The position numbers and the translations under genes are program-made. A DNA stretch of 64,000 bases, taken from positions 1-64,000 of the forward strand of contig DASUHD010000170.1 of the NCBI GenBank assembly GCA_036273675.1, given 5' to 3'. The DNA is from DAHUXT01 sp036273675. GTDB lineage: Bacteria; Chloroflexota; Ktedonobacteria; Ktedonobacterales; JADMIN01. Under the pieces are notes generated by a model, which was not told the DNA's origin, did no database searches, and saw only the letters and a list, made by a program, of their open reading frames with translations. Positions 42,680 through 50,708 of the stretch are shown in pieces (the stretch's first letter is position 1; each line of letters begins with the position of its first letter).

Positions 42680-44221
42680 GTGAATCCTATTGATTGGGCC
42701 ATCATCTTCGTGGTGTTCATCATCGGTACTATTGGCGGTTTTCTTTATGGCCGCCAGCAGAGCCGACTGCGCCACGAGCAAGAGATGAGCGGTATGAAAG
42801 AGCAGGCTGAGGCGCGCCTGCTCGATATGCAGGAAAAACAGCGCCTGGCCTTATTGGACGCGCGAGACGAGACCGCCAAGGTGCGGACGTCTATCGAAAC
42901 TGAAGCACGCGAACGCCGACAGGAAATCAAGCGACAGGAACAGCGGCTTCAACAGAAGGAGGAAAGCCTCGACCGAAAGGTAGACAACCTGGAGCGCCAG
43001 GAACGAATGCTGGCTCAGCGCAATCAGGAGTTGGAAGAACGGCTGGCGGGGGCGGATGCCCTGCGCGACCAGCGAACTGCCGATCTGCAACGGGTGGCGC
43101 GCATGTCTGTGGATGAAGCGCGCGCCGAGTTGATTTCCTCCATCGAAGAGTCCGCCCGTCGTGAGGCTTCCATCCGCGCCCGCGAGATCGAGATGCGCGC
43201 CCGCGAGGAAGCTGAATCCCGTGCCCGCGAGATTATCACCCTTGCCGTGCAGCGGTGCGCCTCAGACCAGGTTTCCGATATCACCGTATCTGTCGTACCT
43301 CTACCCAATGACGACATGAAGGGCCGCATTATCGGGCGTGAGGGCCGCAACATCCGCGCATTAGAGAGCGCGACCGGCGTGGATATCGTCATCGACGACA
43401 CGCCAGAGGCCGTCATTCTGACAGGATTCGATCCGGTGCGGCGCGAGATCGCTCGTGTGGCGCTCACTAAGCTGATTCTGGATGGCCGCATCCATCCCGC
43501 GCGCATTGAGGAGATGGTCATCAAGGCGCGCCAGGAGATCGATCAGGTTATCCTGGAGGAAGGCGAACGCGCCTGCATTGAGGCCAATGTCTCCAATCTG
43601 CCGCTCGATCTGGTCAAGCTGATTGGGCGCATGCACTTCCGCACCAGTTACGGCCAGAACGTGCTCAATCACTCCATCGAGGTCTCGGTGCTGGCGGCCA
43701 CCATCGCCGCTGAACTGGGCGCGGATGTTGGCGTCTGTAAAGTGGCTGGGCTGCTCCATGACCTGGGCAAGGTCATCGATCAGGAAGTCGAAGGGCCGCA
43801 TCACCTCATCAGCGGCGAAATCGCCAGGCGTTTCAATCGCGGACCAAAGGTAGTCCATGCCATTGTGGCGCACCACGCCACCGACATGGAGCCACAGTCA
43901 CTTGAGGCAGCCATCGTCCAGGCCGCGGACGCCATCTCCGCCGCAAGGCCCGGCGCGCGCCGCGAGACCATCGATCTCTACATCAAGCGGCTGGAGATGC
44001 TCGAAAGCATTGCGAACTCATTCCGTGGCGTCGAGAAGTCCTTTGCCGTCCAGGCTGGACGCGAGGTGCGCATAATCGTCAAGCCGGAGGAGGTAGATGA
44101 GGTTGCCGCGTCGCAGCTGGCACGGGATGTGGCGCGCAGAATTGAGGAGAGCATGGACTATCCCGGCCAGATCAAAGTGTGCGTCGTGCGCGAGACGCGC
44201 GTTGTGGACTACGCCAAATGA
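42680..44221 (+). CDS. rny: ribonuclease Y
   Basis: RNase Y is the membrane-anchored endoribonuclease that starts mRNA decay in many bacteria. An N-terminal transmembrane helix (about residues 5-25) is followed by a long charged coiled coil (35-180). A KH domain with GRIIGREGRNIRALE comes next, and then an HD domain with HSIEVSVLAA and AGLLHDLGK, the His-Asp metal site. The end, MDYPGQIKVCVVRETRVVDYAK, is family-typical. I start at GTG 42680, with GGAGG 9 nt upstream, because the membrane helix begins there; an in-frame start at 42632 adds 16 unrelated residues. The stop overlaps the next ATG (ATGA). Confidence 0.95.
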   Translation: MNPIDWAIIFVVFIIGTIGGFLYGRQQSRLRHEQEMSGMKEQAEARLLDMQEKQRLALLDARDETAKVRTSIETEARERRQEIKRQEQRLQQKEESLDRKVDNLERQERMLAQRNQELEERLAGADALRDQRTADLQRVARMSVDEARAELISSIEESARREASIRAREIEMRAREEAESRAREIITLAVQRCASDQVSDITVSVVPLPNDDMKGRIIGREGRNIRALESATGVDIVIDDTPEAVILTGFDPVRREIARVALTKLILDGRIHPARIEEMVIKARQEIDQVILEEGERACIEANVSNLPLDLVKLIGRMHFRTSYGQNVLNHSIEVSVLAATIAAELGADVGVCKVAGLLHDLGKVIDQEVEGPHHLISGEIARRFNRGPKVVHAIVAHHATDMEPQSLEAAIVQAADAISAARPGARRETIDLYIKRLEMLESIANSFRGVEKSFAVQAGREVRIIVKPEEVDEVAASQLARDVARRIEESMDYPGQIKVCVVRETRVVDYAK

Positions 44222-45105
44222 GCCTCGTCGCCACAACGCTCGATCTCCATACGCACTCGACCGCCTCTGATGGGCTACACGCGCCAGCGGAGCTGGTCGC
44301 GCTGGCCCACCAGGTCGGGCTGGCGACGATTGCGCTCACCGATCACGACACCACGAACGGGCTGGCCGAGGCGCAGGCGGCAGGCGCAACACTCGGCGTC
44401 ACGGTCATCCCCGGCATCGAGATCAATACCTATCTCCCACAAGGGCGCGGCGAGGCCCATGTTCTCGGCTACTACCTCGATACCGCCAATCCCGATCTCC
44501 AGGCGTTTCTACGCTTTCTGCGTGACGCGCGCGTAAAGCGAGGCGAGCGGATGGTGGCGCTGCTGCGCGAGCAGGGCTACGACATCACCTGGGAACGGGT
44601 GCGCGAGCTTGCCCATGGTTCCGTGGGCCGCCCGCATGTCGCGCTGGCGCTGATGGAAAAAGGATACGCCGACAGCATCTCGGACGCCTTCAACCGCTAC
44701 ATCAGCCCAGGCCGTCCCGCCTACGTGCCACGCTTCAAGATGGCGCCAGAGGATGCGGTGCGGATGCTGCGGAGCGTGCGGGGTGTGCCAGTGCTGGCGC
44801 ACCCGATGCGCCTCTACGGGCTGGAGGACGATCTTCTGCCGCGCCTGATGGAGGCGGGACTGCTCGGCCTCGAATGCTACTACGGCAACTACGACGAGCC
44901 GACGGTAGAACATCTGCTGGCGCTGGCTGAACAGCACGGCCTCATCGCCACGGGAGGCACTGACTACCACGGGCCGGGCGTCCATCCGACGCCGCTTGGC
45001 GGGCGTTACGTTCCGCCACAGGCTGCTGTTCAGGTACGCGAACTGGCTGACCGGTTAGCGAGCGAGCCAGCGCCACCATTCACGCCACCAGCGCCACCAC
45101 AGTAG
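44218..45105 (+). CDS. PHP-domain phosphoesterase (TrpH/YciV-like)
   Basis: The polymerase-histidinol-phosphatase fold is recognised from DLHTHSTASDG at the N-terminus and ALTDHDTTNGL. PGIEIN, VLAHPMRLYG and ATGGTDYHGPG supply the remaining His/Asp metal ligands. This branch includes the E. coli 3',5'-nucleotide bisphosphate phosphatase/5'-3' exoribonuclease RnaseAM (YciV). The start ATG overlaps the rny stop by 4 nt, so it is translationally coupled to RNase Y. This supports a role in degrading short RNA or 3',5'-bisphosphate nucleotides. A Pro-rich C-terminal tail of about 15 residues is not part of the fold. Confidence 0.9.
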   Translation: MSLVATTLDLHTHSTASDGLHAPAELVALAHQVGLATIALTDHDTTNGLAEAQAAGATLGVTVIPGIEINTYLPQGRGEAHVLGYYLDTANPDLQAFLRFLRDARVKRGERMVALLREQGYDITWERVRELAHGSVGRPHVALALMEKGYADSISDAFNRYISPGRPAYVPRFKMAPEDAVRMLRSVRGVPVLAHPMRLYGLEDDLLPRLMEAGLLGLECYYGNYDEPTVEHLLALAEQHGLIATGGTDYHGPGVHPTPLGGRYVPPQAAVQVRELADRLASEPAPPFTPPAPPQ

Positions 45106-45114
45106 GCAAATAGC

Positions 45115-46431
45115 TCACTCATGTAGCGCCGCAGTGGACAGTGGGAGTGGCAGCGCGCCCAGCGCGCCCAGGCGTCGTTCGGCGGCCATCCGCAGCCGCC
45201 GTTGGTAGTCGCGGCCAGCGTCTGGGGCAACAAATAGATGGAAAACGGCAGGCGCTTCCTCCAATGGTAGCGCCTGCGCTCCCGTCTCGGTACCGTTTGC
45301 CGCGAGCAGGTGTGGCAGTTCGCGCTGATGGGCGGACATTGTCACGGCATCGACGACGACCTCATGCGGCGCAAGCCCAGCCTCGGCCGCCAGCGTCTCC
45401 TCCAGTGTATTTCGGTCATGTCGACTCCCAACGAGACGCATGATCGCGCTGCCATCGTGGGGAACTTCTGCCTCCCAGACGCACGCAAAGAGGCTGTCGC
45501 GCATCACCTGCTCCACCAGCAGCGCCTGCCCGCTCCGCTCGCGCCGACTAAGATATGTCAGCGCTGCGCTATCGGTCATATCGAAGAAGCCCGCAGGCAG
45601 CGCATCAGCCTGCGCCGCGAGATCGACGGCCTTGCGCAACATGGCATGCATCGAGAGGTTGCGATGCCCCTGGCGCAAGAAGTTGTAGGCGGTTGTGCGG
45701 TCGCTCAACCATGCCTGCGCGCCTTCAGCGCCATCTGGAAGCAGCACAACCTGTGGTGAATCCGATAGGGTTAGGGTCGCGCCATGCATGTCCGCAGGCG
45801 AAGGGGACGCAGTGAGGCGTAACGCGCGCGCTACCTGGCGACCGTCATAGCCAGGCCTGCCAAGCCCTCCCGCCAGGAGGAAACGCGCGACATTGTCCAG
45901 GTTATCGTAGTCCATCTGGCCGTTGAGCAGGGCGCCGCGACCATCGGAGGTCTCGCCGAGCATCAATGCGGCCACCTCATCCCAGTTGAGCCAGGCGATC
46001 TGGCGCCTGGCAGCGGGCGTCAGAGAAGCGCGGACCTGATCGAGCAAGCGCGCGGATCGCCGCTCGTGGTCGATTCCCAGCGTTTCGATCATCAGTGGCT
46101 CGGTCAAATGCGAAAAAGGACCATGCCCCAGGTCATGAGCAAGCGCCGCCACATGGAGTGCGCGGTCGCGGGGACGCGCGGCGCGAGCCAGGGCATAGAC
46201 GCCACGGGAGTGGTCGAGCCGGGACGGAAATGGAAGTCGAAACAGCATCTCGCCAGGCACATCTGAGAGCGAGACACCAGATAGTCTGCGGAATGGCGGT
46301 GTATCGAGCAGCGGCGAAATCCAGCCGGAAAGGTGTACCTCGCCGTAGAGCGGATCAGGGTACGTTCGCGGTCGCAGCCCACTGCGTCGGCGCGGCTGCT
46401 GCCCCGAAGCGGCGCCTGGCTCAACGGACAT
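45115..46431 (-). CDS. HD-superfamily phosphohydrolase (dGTPase/SAMHD1-like)
   Basis: The N-terminal segment DPLYGEVHLSGWISPLLDTPPFRRLSGV resembles the RL-x-x-I-x-Q-L region of HD phosphohydrolases related to dGTPases (COG1078). RLDHSRGVYALA supplies the first His, and ALAHDLGHGPFSH is the HD pair. DYDNLDNVARFLLAGG provides the distal Asp. Such enzymes hydrolyse dNTPs or related nucleotides in the cytosol. At 438 aa it is full length. AAGGA lies 6 nt before the ATG. An unrecognised protein gene ends 69 nt away downstream on the plus side of the map, upstream in transcription. The substrate cannot be deduced. Confidence 0.87.
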   Translation of the reverse strand: MSVEPGAASGQQPRRRSGLRPRTYPDPLYGEVHLSGWISPLLDTPPFRRLSGVSLSDVPGEMLFRLPFPSRLDHSRGVYALARAARPRDRALHVAALAHDLGHGPFSHLTEPLMIETLGIDHERRSARLLDQVRASLTPAARRQIAWLNWDEVAALMLGETSDGRGALLNGQMDYDNLDNVARFLLAGGLGRPGYDGRQVARALRLTASPSPADMHGATLTLSDSPQVVLLPDGAEGAQAWLSDRTTAYNFLRQGHRNLSMHAMLRKAVDLAAQADALPAGFFDMTDSAALTYLSRRERSGQALLVEQVMRDSLFACVWEAEVPHDGSAIMRLVGSRHDRNTLEETLAAEAGLAPHEVVVDAVTMSAHQRELPHLLAANGTETGAQALPLEEAPAVFHLFVAPDAGRDYQRRLRMAAERRLGALGALPLPLSTAALHE

Positions 46432-46500
46432 GGGCTATCCTTGTGTGAGGGTCAACAATCAACACATCAACGTTTGCCTGCCTCGTATCGGCTTGGGCGC

Positions 46501-47061
46501 TCATTCTTGCGGAGGCGGAGCCTCAAGGCCAAGGCTCTTGCGGTACTGCCGTGGGATATCGTCGCCGACGAAGCCTTCATTGAAGATCCGCTTCCGCACG
46601 AGGTGGCGGAGCAGCACCAGGCGTCGTGTCTGGGTATCAAGGTGTTCCAGATTGGTCAGTTCGTCGCCCTGCTCTTCATAGACCTGTGCGGCAGGTACGG
46701 CGGGAACCGCTGCTGGTGTCTCGTCAGGCTCAGGAGCAAGGGGTGTGAGTATGATACGAGGCGCGGGAATTTCGGCAGACGTGGGCGATACTATTGGCGC
46801 TGTCTTGTGGCGCAAGGGGCGTGTCGGACTCGCGCCAATATCCCGAGGCGCCATGCGCAGTCGCGGCCGCAGGAGGCGTCCGTTGTCCAGCCAACTGCTG
46901 AGCGAGAGGCCGATAGCGGGTTGCCCGGTGGCGGTACGTGGTGTCGTTGACCCTACGAGCATCGGTTCGCGCGCGGACGACTCCGCCGAACGCTGACGCG
47001 CACTCCTCAGCGAAGCAATAACTGTCACTCGCAGCCAGTACATGAAGCGTCGCACGATCAT
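46501..47061 (-). CDS. protein of unknown function with conserved-looking C-terminal helical segment
   Basis: I do not recognise this protein. The first 50 residues are basic, the middle is Pro/Ala-rich and low-complexity, and the last 55 residues, starting LTNLEHLDTQTRRLVLLRHL, look like a folded helical module with a mixed charge pattern. No membrane segment is convincing. I start at the ATG at 47061, where GAGGG lies 8-9 nt upstream. A GTG at 47082 and an ATG at 47043 are alternatives. It is transcribed in the same direction as the HD phosphohydrolase and lies 69 nt before it, so co-transcription is possible. It could also be a shadow frame, though the C-terminal composition argues otherwise. 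Confidence 0.55.
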   Translation of the reverse strand: MIVRRFMYWLRVTVIASLRSARQRSAESSAREPMLVGSTTPRTATGQPAIGLSLSSWLDNGRLLRPRLRMAPRDIGASPTRPLRHKTAPIVSPTSAEIPAPRIILTPLAPEPDETPAAVPAVPAAQVYEEQGDELTNLEHLDTQTRRLVLLRHLVRKRIFNEGFVGDDIPRQYRKSLGLEAPPPQE

Positions 47062-47215
47062 CGGGCGCACCCTCGCTTCCACTGGGAACCGTCAGCGCAG
47101 AACTCCTCACACGCCGAAATGCGCCAAAGGAGCGCTGACATGCTCGCCTTGCCTAGTCAAAATCGTAGCATAAGAGCCAGGTGTCGTCAAACGTAACGTG
47201 ATACTTCTCCGAAAG

Positions 47216-48226
47216 CTACCCCTGACTCTGAACGACTTCCAGGTCACTGATTTTCCACGACCCGGATATTTTCGCGAAGGCAACCTTGAACGGCACCTGC
47301 ACCGTCAGCGCGCCCGCGTCAGTGGTCACCTTGATGTCGAACGCGCCCGAGACGGATGCGTCGTCGCCCTGCGCTGTGACCGTGTAGGTATTGATCTGTG
47401 GCTGGCACCCAGTAATCTGGAACTGACCGCCGCCAAAGACCTGCTTCAACCCGTTGACGTATTTATCAACCGTGCCAATCTGTTGCTGGTAGGCGGGAGT
47501 GAACATCGCATAGACCGCCTGATAGTTCTGAGTGGCCAGCGCCTGACAGAACTGCGCGCCCGTTGTAAGCGCCCCAACATCCGACCCTTGCAGCGACTCG
47601 TCCACGGCGTCGATCTTCCAGTTCCCGTTCTGCTTCACCAGGCTGATTGCGCCGGAGTAGCTGTGATTGCGGGTGACCTGGGTGTTGAACGACGCGGCCT
47701 GTGGATTGAGGTTGAGATTGAAGCCACCACCGCTCTGGATACCAGCCAGGCTGCACGAACGCACCTTGCCATCGAGTTGATCGTGGAGCTGGCTGATCTG
47801 GGCAAAGTCTGTGCCAGATATCTGCTTCTGATACCCCGCTGAAAGCAGCGCGTAGGCGTCGGAGTACTTTTGCGCCTTGAGGTCATTACAGAATGTATTT
47901 GTCGTGCTCAGCGGCTCCTGAAGCGCGTTCTGCCCGATAGCATAGACGGCGCCACCAACCACGGCGCAGACGACAATTACTAGTGCCGCGACCAACACCG
48001 GAATCAGCCAGCGTGGCCGCTGCGACGAAGGGGCCGCTGGTCTCGACGCTCTACTCGGCGTGTAGCCGTCGGATTGTTGCGGGCGTGGCGACGACACGGG
48101 AGACTGCGTGGGTGGCATATCAGAATAGCCACGGTTACCGGGATAATCCGATTGCCATCCCGCTCCCTGTTGTGGCTCACGTGGCTGGCGGGGTGAATAG
48201 CCAGATCCCGGATAGTCAGACGACAC
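47216..48226 (-). CDS. membrane-anchored protein with tandem NTF2-like/DUF4878-type domains
   Basis: A disordered N-terminus (about 70 residues, rich in Pro, Ser, Gly and Tyr) precedes one transmembrane helix at about 72-98. Two related extracellular repeats follow: TNTFCNDLKAQKYSDAYALL and AQFCQALATQNYQAVYAMF, each leading to a YQQQI-type motif and a conserved Cys (RSCSL, TGCQP). The repeats suggest paired cone-shaped NTF2-like domains, each with one disulphide. The start is GTG at 48226, with AGGGAG upstream. Function is unknown; a ligand-binding or envelope role would fit the topology. It stands alone between genes on the same strand. Confidence 0.72.
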   Translation of the reverse strand: MSSDYPGSGYSPRQPREPQQGAGWQSDYPGNRGYSDMPPTQSPVSSPRPQQSDGYTPSRASRPAAPSSQRPRWLIPVLVAALVIVVCAVVGGAVYAIGQNALQEPLSTTNTFCNDLKAQKYSDAYALLSAGYQKQISGTDFAQISQLHDQLDGKVRSCSLAGIQSGGGFNLNLNPQAASFNTQVTRNHSYSGAISLVKQNGNWKIDAVDESLQGSDVGALTTGAQFCQALATQNYQAVYAMFTPAYQQQIGTVDKYVNGLKQVFGGGQFQITGCQPQINTYTVTAQGDDASVSGAFDIKVTTDAGALTVQVPFKVAFAKISGSWKISDLEVVQSQG

Positions 48227-48366
48227 ACACAGCTCCCTTCGACACCGTCGTTCACATCGAATCGATCAGCCAGGTGGTTTTCAGGATACCTCAATTCCTG
48301 CCTCTTAGCCGAGTATATTGGAAAATTGGGCTAGCAGCTCTGCTACCACTCATATGGTCGAGGTAA

Positions 48367-49302
48367 TCACCCTGCCCGCAATCGCGCCAGCGCCACGCCC
48401 GCTGTCTCGGCAAGGCGCGCAACTGTCTCGCGATCCAGCACGCCTTGCTCGGTCATGTAACCGGAAATCAACTGTGCGGGCGTCACATCAAAATAGGGAT
48501 TGCGCGCACGGAAGCCAGCGACTGGATCGGGCAACAACTCCGCCGGGTCCTTTTCTTCTATGATTAGCGGAAAGTCTGGCGCGGAGATCTTGAGCGTCTC
48601 GCAGAGCGCATAGACCGGCTTACCAGCTTCACGCGCCACCAACGCCAGCGGATACGAACCAACTTTGTTGACCAAGCTCCCATCGGCGCGCAGGCTGTCA
48701 GCGCCCAACACCACGCAGGAAGCCTCGCCGATGAACAGGCCGCACGCCGTATCCGCAACCAGCGTCACGTCAAGTCCACTCTGGGCAAGCGCTCGTCCCA
48801 TCGTAACGCCTTCGCCACCCGGCACGGATGCGCCGATTATCACCCGCCCGATGATACGGCGTTGGCCCAGGTCGCGCAGAACGTCCTCGACGGCGCCGGA
48901 GCGGCTCATAGTATATACGTTGCCAAGCAACATTTTCTCCGCATACGTTCGCAGCGCAAGTTGCGTCTGCTCATCCTGTGCGGCGAGACGCTCGGCCATG
49001 TCGCGCAGTTGTGTTCGGGCCTCCGTGGGTGTGGCCGCAGACCGGCCAGCGTCCCATATACGCGCAGCGGTATTGGCAACCGCCGCCATACTTGGCCGTG
49101 CCTCGACCAACTCCTGCGCCGCCATCCTCACGACGGCGTCCCAGATGTCGTCGGCGACATCATCGCGTGGCTCAGTTAACCGCAGCAGTACGCCAGCCGC
49201 CGCCCGCGCCAGCCAGCTCGCCCCGTGTTCGCGGTCATCACGAATCGCCTGGATAGATGCTTCGATGTCGGTAGGAAGTTGCTCCCTGGCATCATGCGTC
49301 AT
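48367..49302 (-). CDS. eIF2B alpha/beta/delta-like protein (possible ribose-1,5-bisphosphate isomerase)
   Basis: The C-terminal half has the eIF2B/methylthioribose-1-phosphate isomerase fold: VIIGASVPGGEGVTMGRALAQ, VTLVADTACGLFI, VVLGADSLRADGSLVNKVGSYPLALVA and YFDVTPAQLISGYMTEQG. The N-terminal 110 residues are helical. In bacteria and archaea such proteins isomerise sugar phosphates, for example ribose-1,5-bisphosphate, rather than act in translation. The Asp of GADSLR and the Asn/Lys of VNKVGS match the family active site. I start at the ATG at 49302, which lies 11 nt inside the NUDIX gene, implying coupling. An upstream start at 49416 is only read-through in the overlapping gene. Confidence 0.85.
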   Translation of the reverse strand: MTHDAREQLPTDIEASIQAIRDDREHGASWLARAAAGVLLRLTEPRDDVADDIWDAVVRMAAQELVEARPSMAAVANTAARIWDAGRSAATPTEARTQLRDMAERLAAQDEQTQLALRTYAEKMLLGNVYTMSRSGAVEDVLRDLGQRRIIGRVIIGASVPGGEGVTMGRALAQSGLDVTLVADTACGLFIGEASCVVLGADSLRADGSLVNKVGSYPLALVAREAGKPVYALCETLKISAPDFPLIIEEKDPAELLPDPVAGFRARNPYFDVTPAQLISGYMTEQGVLDRETVARLAETAGVALARLRAG

Positions 49303-49753
49303 GATGCGTTTCCGGCGGATAGACGTGCGCGAGCGCCTCCGCCAGCCGGGGGACGGTCGCCAGCGCCTCGACCATCGGCGGCTCGTACCACTTGAACTGG
49401 GTCGCCTCCCAGTCACTGCGCAGATGTTCAGGATGCACTAGTCGGAACAGGAACGGATGAACCACCCAACTCTGCGCCAGCATGTCATCGCGGAACGCTA
49501 TCGGCTCGCCAGTCAGCAGCAGCTCCACATCCTCGCGTCCCAGTCCTGCCTCCTCCTGAAGCTCGGTATACGCCTGCTCCAACGGCGTGACACCCAGCTC
49601 GACATAGCCACTAATGCCCGCCCAGGCGCCACGATATGTACGCACGCGCTGGCTGCGCTGCGCTAGAAGCACCTCATCGTGTCCGTGCTCCACACGCATC
49701 ACGAAGCAGGTGACAACATCTGTTGCCTCACTCGGTCCGTCGGGAGTTGACAT
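49292..49753 (-). CDS. NUDIX-fold hydrolase with altered Nudix box
   Basis: The NUDIX fold is recognised from AWAGISGYVELG and the box GYVELGVTPLEQAYTELQEE, followed by AGL. Compared with the consensus GX5EX7REUXEEXGU, the first Glu (box position 7) is Val and the Arg (position 15) is Thr. The metal-binding Glu set at positions 16, 19 and 20 is kept. Activity on a nucleoside diphosphate derivative is possible but not assured. The ATG at 49753 has GGAGGG 5 nt upstream, placed inside the end of the AlkA gene. The 3' end overlaps the eIF2B-like gene by 11 nt. Confidence 0.85.
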   Translation of the reverse strand: MSTPDGPSEATDVVTCFVMRVEHGHDEVLLAQRSQRVRTYRGAWAGISGYVELGVTPLEQAYTELQEEAGLGREDVELLLTGEPIAFRDDMLAQSWVVHPFLFRLVHPEHLRSDWEATQFKWYEPPMVEALATVPRLAEALAHVYPPETHHDA

Positions 49754-49754
49754 G

Positions 49755-50708
49755 CTAGCCCTCCAATACGCCACCTCGCTCGATCTGCCCAGTGTCGAGC
49801 AGGCGAGTACCTAGCAAGACAAAGTAGAGATAACCTCGCCACTCACTGAGCGCCGCCAGCAATTCAGTGCGACGCGAGTCAACTTCGCTAGCCTCCCAGC
49901 CAAAGATCGCCTTGAAGGCCCGTTGCGCGCCAGAGTCACCCAGTGGGAACGCCGAGAGGCGGCCCAACCCGCGAAGCAGAATCACCTGAGCGCTCCACCG
50001 TCCAATGCCATGTAGCTGCGTCAACCGGGCAATCGCCGCGTCGTCATCCAGGTCCACCAGTTCATCCTCACGGATGGCGCCACTGAGAATCGCCTCGGCG
50101 CCGCTACGAAGTGTCCTGACTTTGGCGACGCTCAAACCCCAGGTTCGCGTCTGCTCATCGCTCGCCCGCAGGAACTGTTCCGCCGTGGGATAGTTGTAGT
50201 AAACGGTATTGTTAGACGCAGCCCGCGGACCAATATCAGCGATCATCCGGTTGGAGATGGCTTGCCCGGCCTCCAGGCTTACCTGTTGGTATGGCACAAC
50301 CCCAACAAGGGTCGTCCAGAGGTCAGGATAGCGTGGCGGCTTCATCCCTTCCAGTTGGGTCAGCAGGCGCGCCAGCGGCTCATAGCAGGAGAAGGCGGCA
50401 ACCACCGGCGTTAGATCGCGTGTCAGCCCCAACATGCGGTCCAACAGCAGCAACAGTTCTTCGCGCTCGATGCTAGTGAGCAGCCCATCGAGCGCCTTCA
50501 CCTCGATAATCGCGGGATCGATCTGACGAATCGCAATCAGGCGCTCGCGACCGCCGACGCGCAGCACACGGCGATAGACACCATCCGACCAGGTATCAAC
50601 CAGATTTGTCGGGCGTCGCCGCGTGACCGCAACCGTCAGCGCCAGATCGAATGGCGGCAGCGCCCGCAAGGTGAAGGTGGTCGTGTTATCGTTCATCGTC
50701 GTGTCCAT
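49755..50708 (-). CDS. DNA-3-methyladenine glycosylase II-type (AlkA-like) HhH-GPD protein
   Basis: A base-excision DNA glycosylase of the HhH-GPD superfamily. The helix-hairpin-helix is LTQLHGIGRWSAQVILLRG and the catalytic Asp follows in AFPLGDSGAQRAF. The N-terminal 110 residues correspond to the AlkA_N-like domain. Substrates are probably alkylated bases. The ATG at 50708 overlaps the glycosyltransferase stop by 23 nt; a second ATG at 50696 (MNDNTT) is an alternative with 11-nt overlap, and neither has a strong ribosome-binding site. One base separates its stop from the NUDIX start. Confidence 0.87.
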   Translation of the reverse strand: MDTTMNDNTTTFTLRALPPFDLALTVAVTRRRPTNLVDTWSDGVYRRVLRVGGRERLIAIRQIDPAIIEVKALDGLLTSIEREELLLLLDRMLGLTRDLTPVVAAFSCYEPLARLLTQLEGMKPPRYPDLWTTLVGVVPYQQVSLEAGQAISNRMIADIGPRAASNNTVYYNYPTAEQFLRASDEQTRTWGLSVAKVRTLRSGAEAILSGAIREDELVDLDDDAAIARLTQLHGIGRWSAQVILLRGLGRLSAFPLGDSGAQRAFKAIFGWEASEVDSRRTELLAALSEWRGYLYFVLLGTRLLDTGQIERGGVLEG

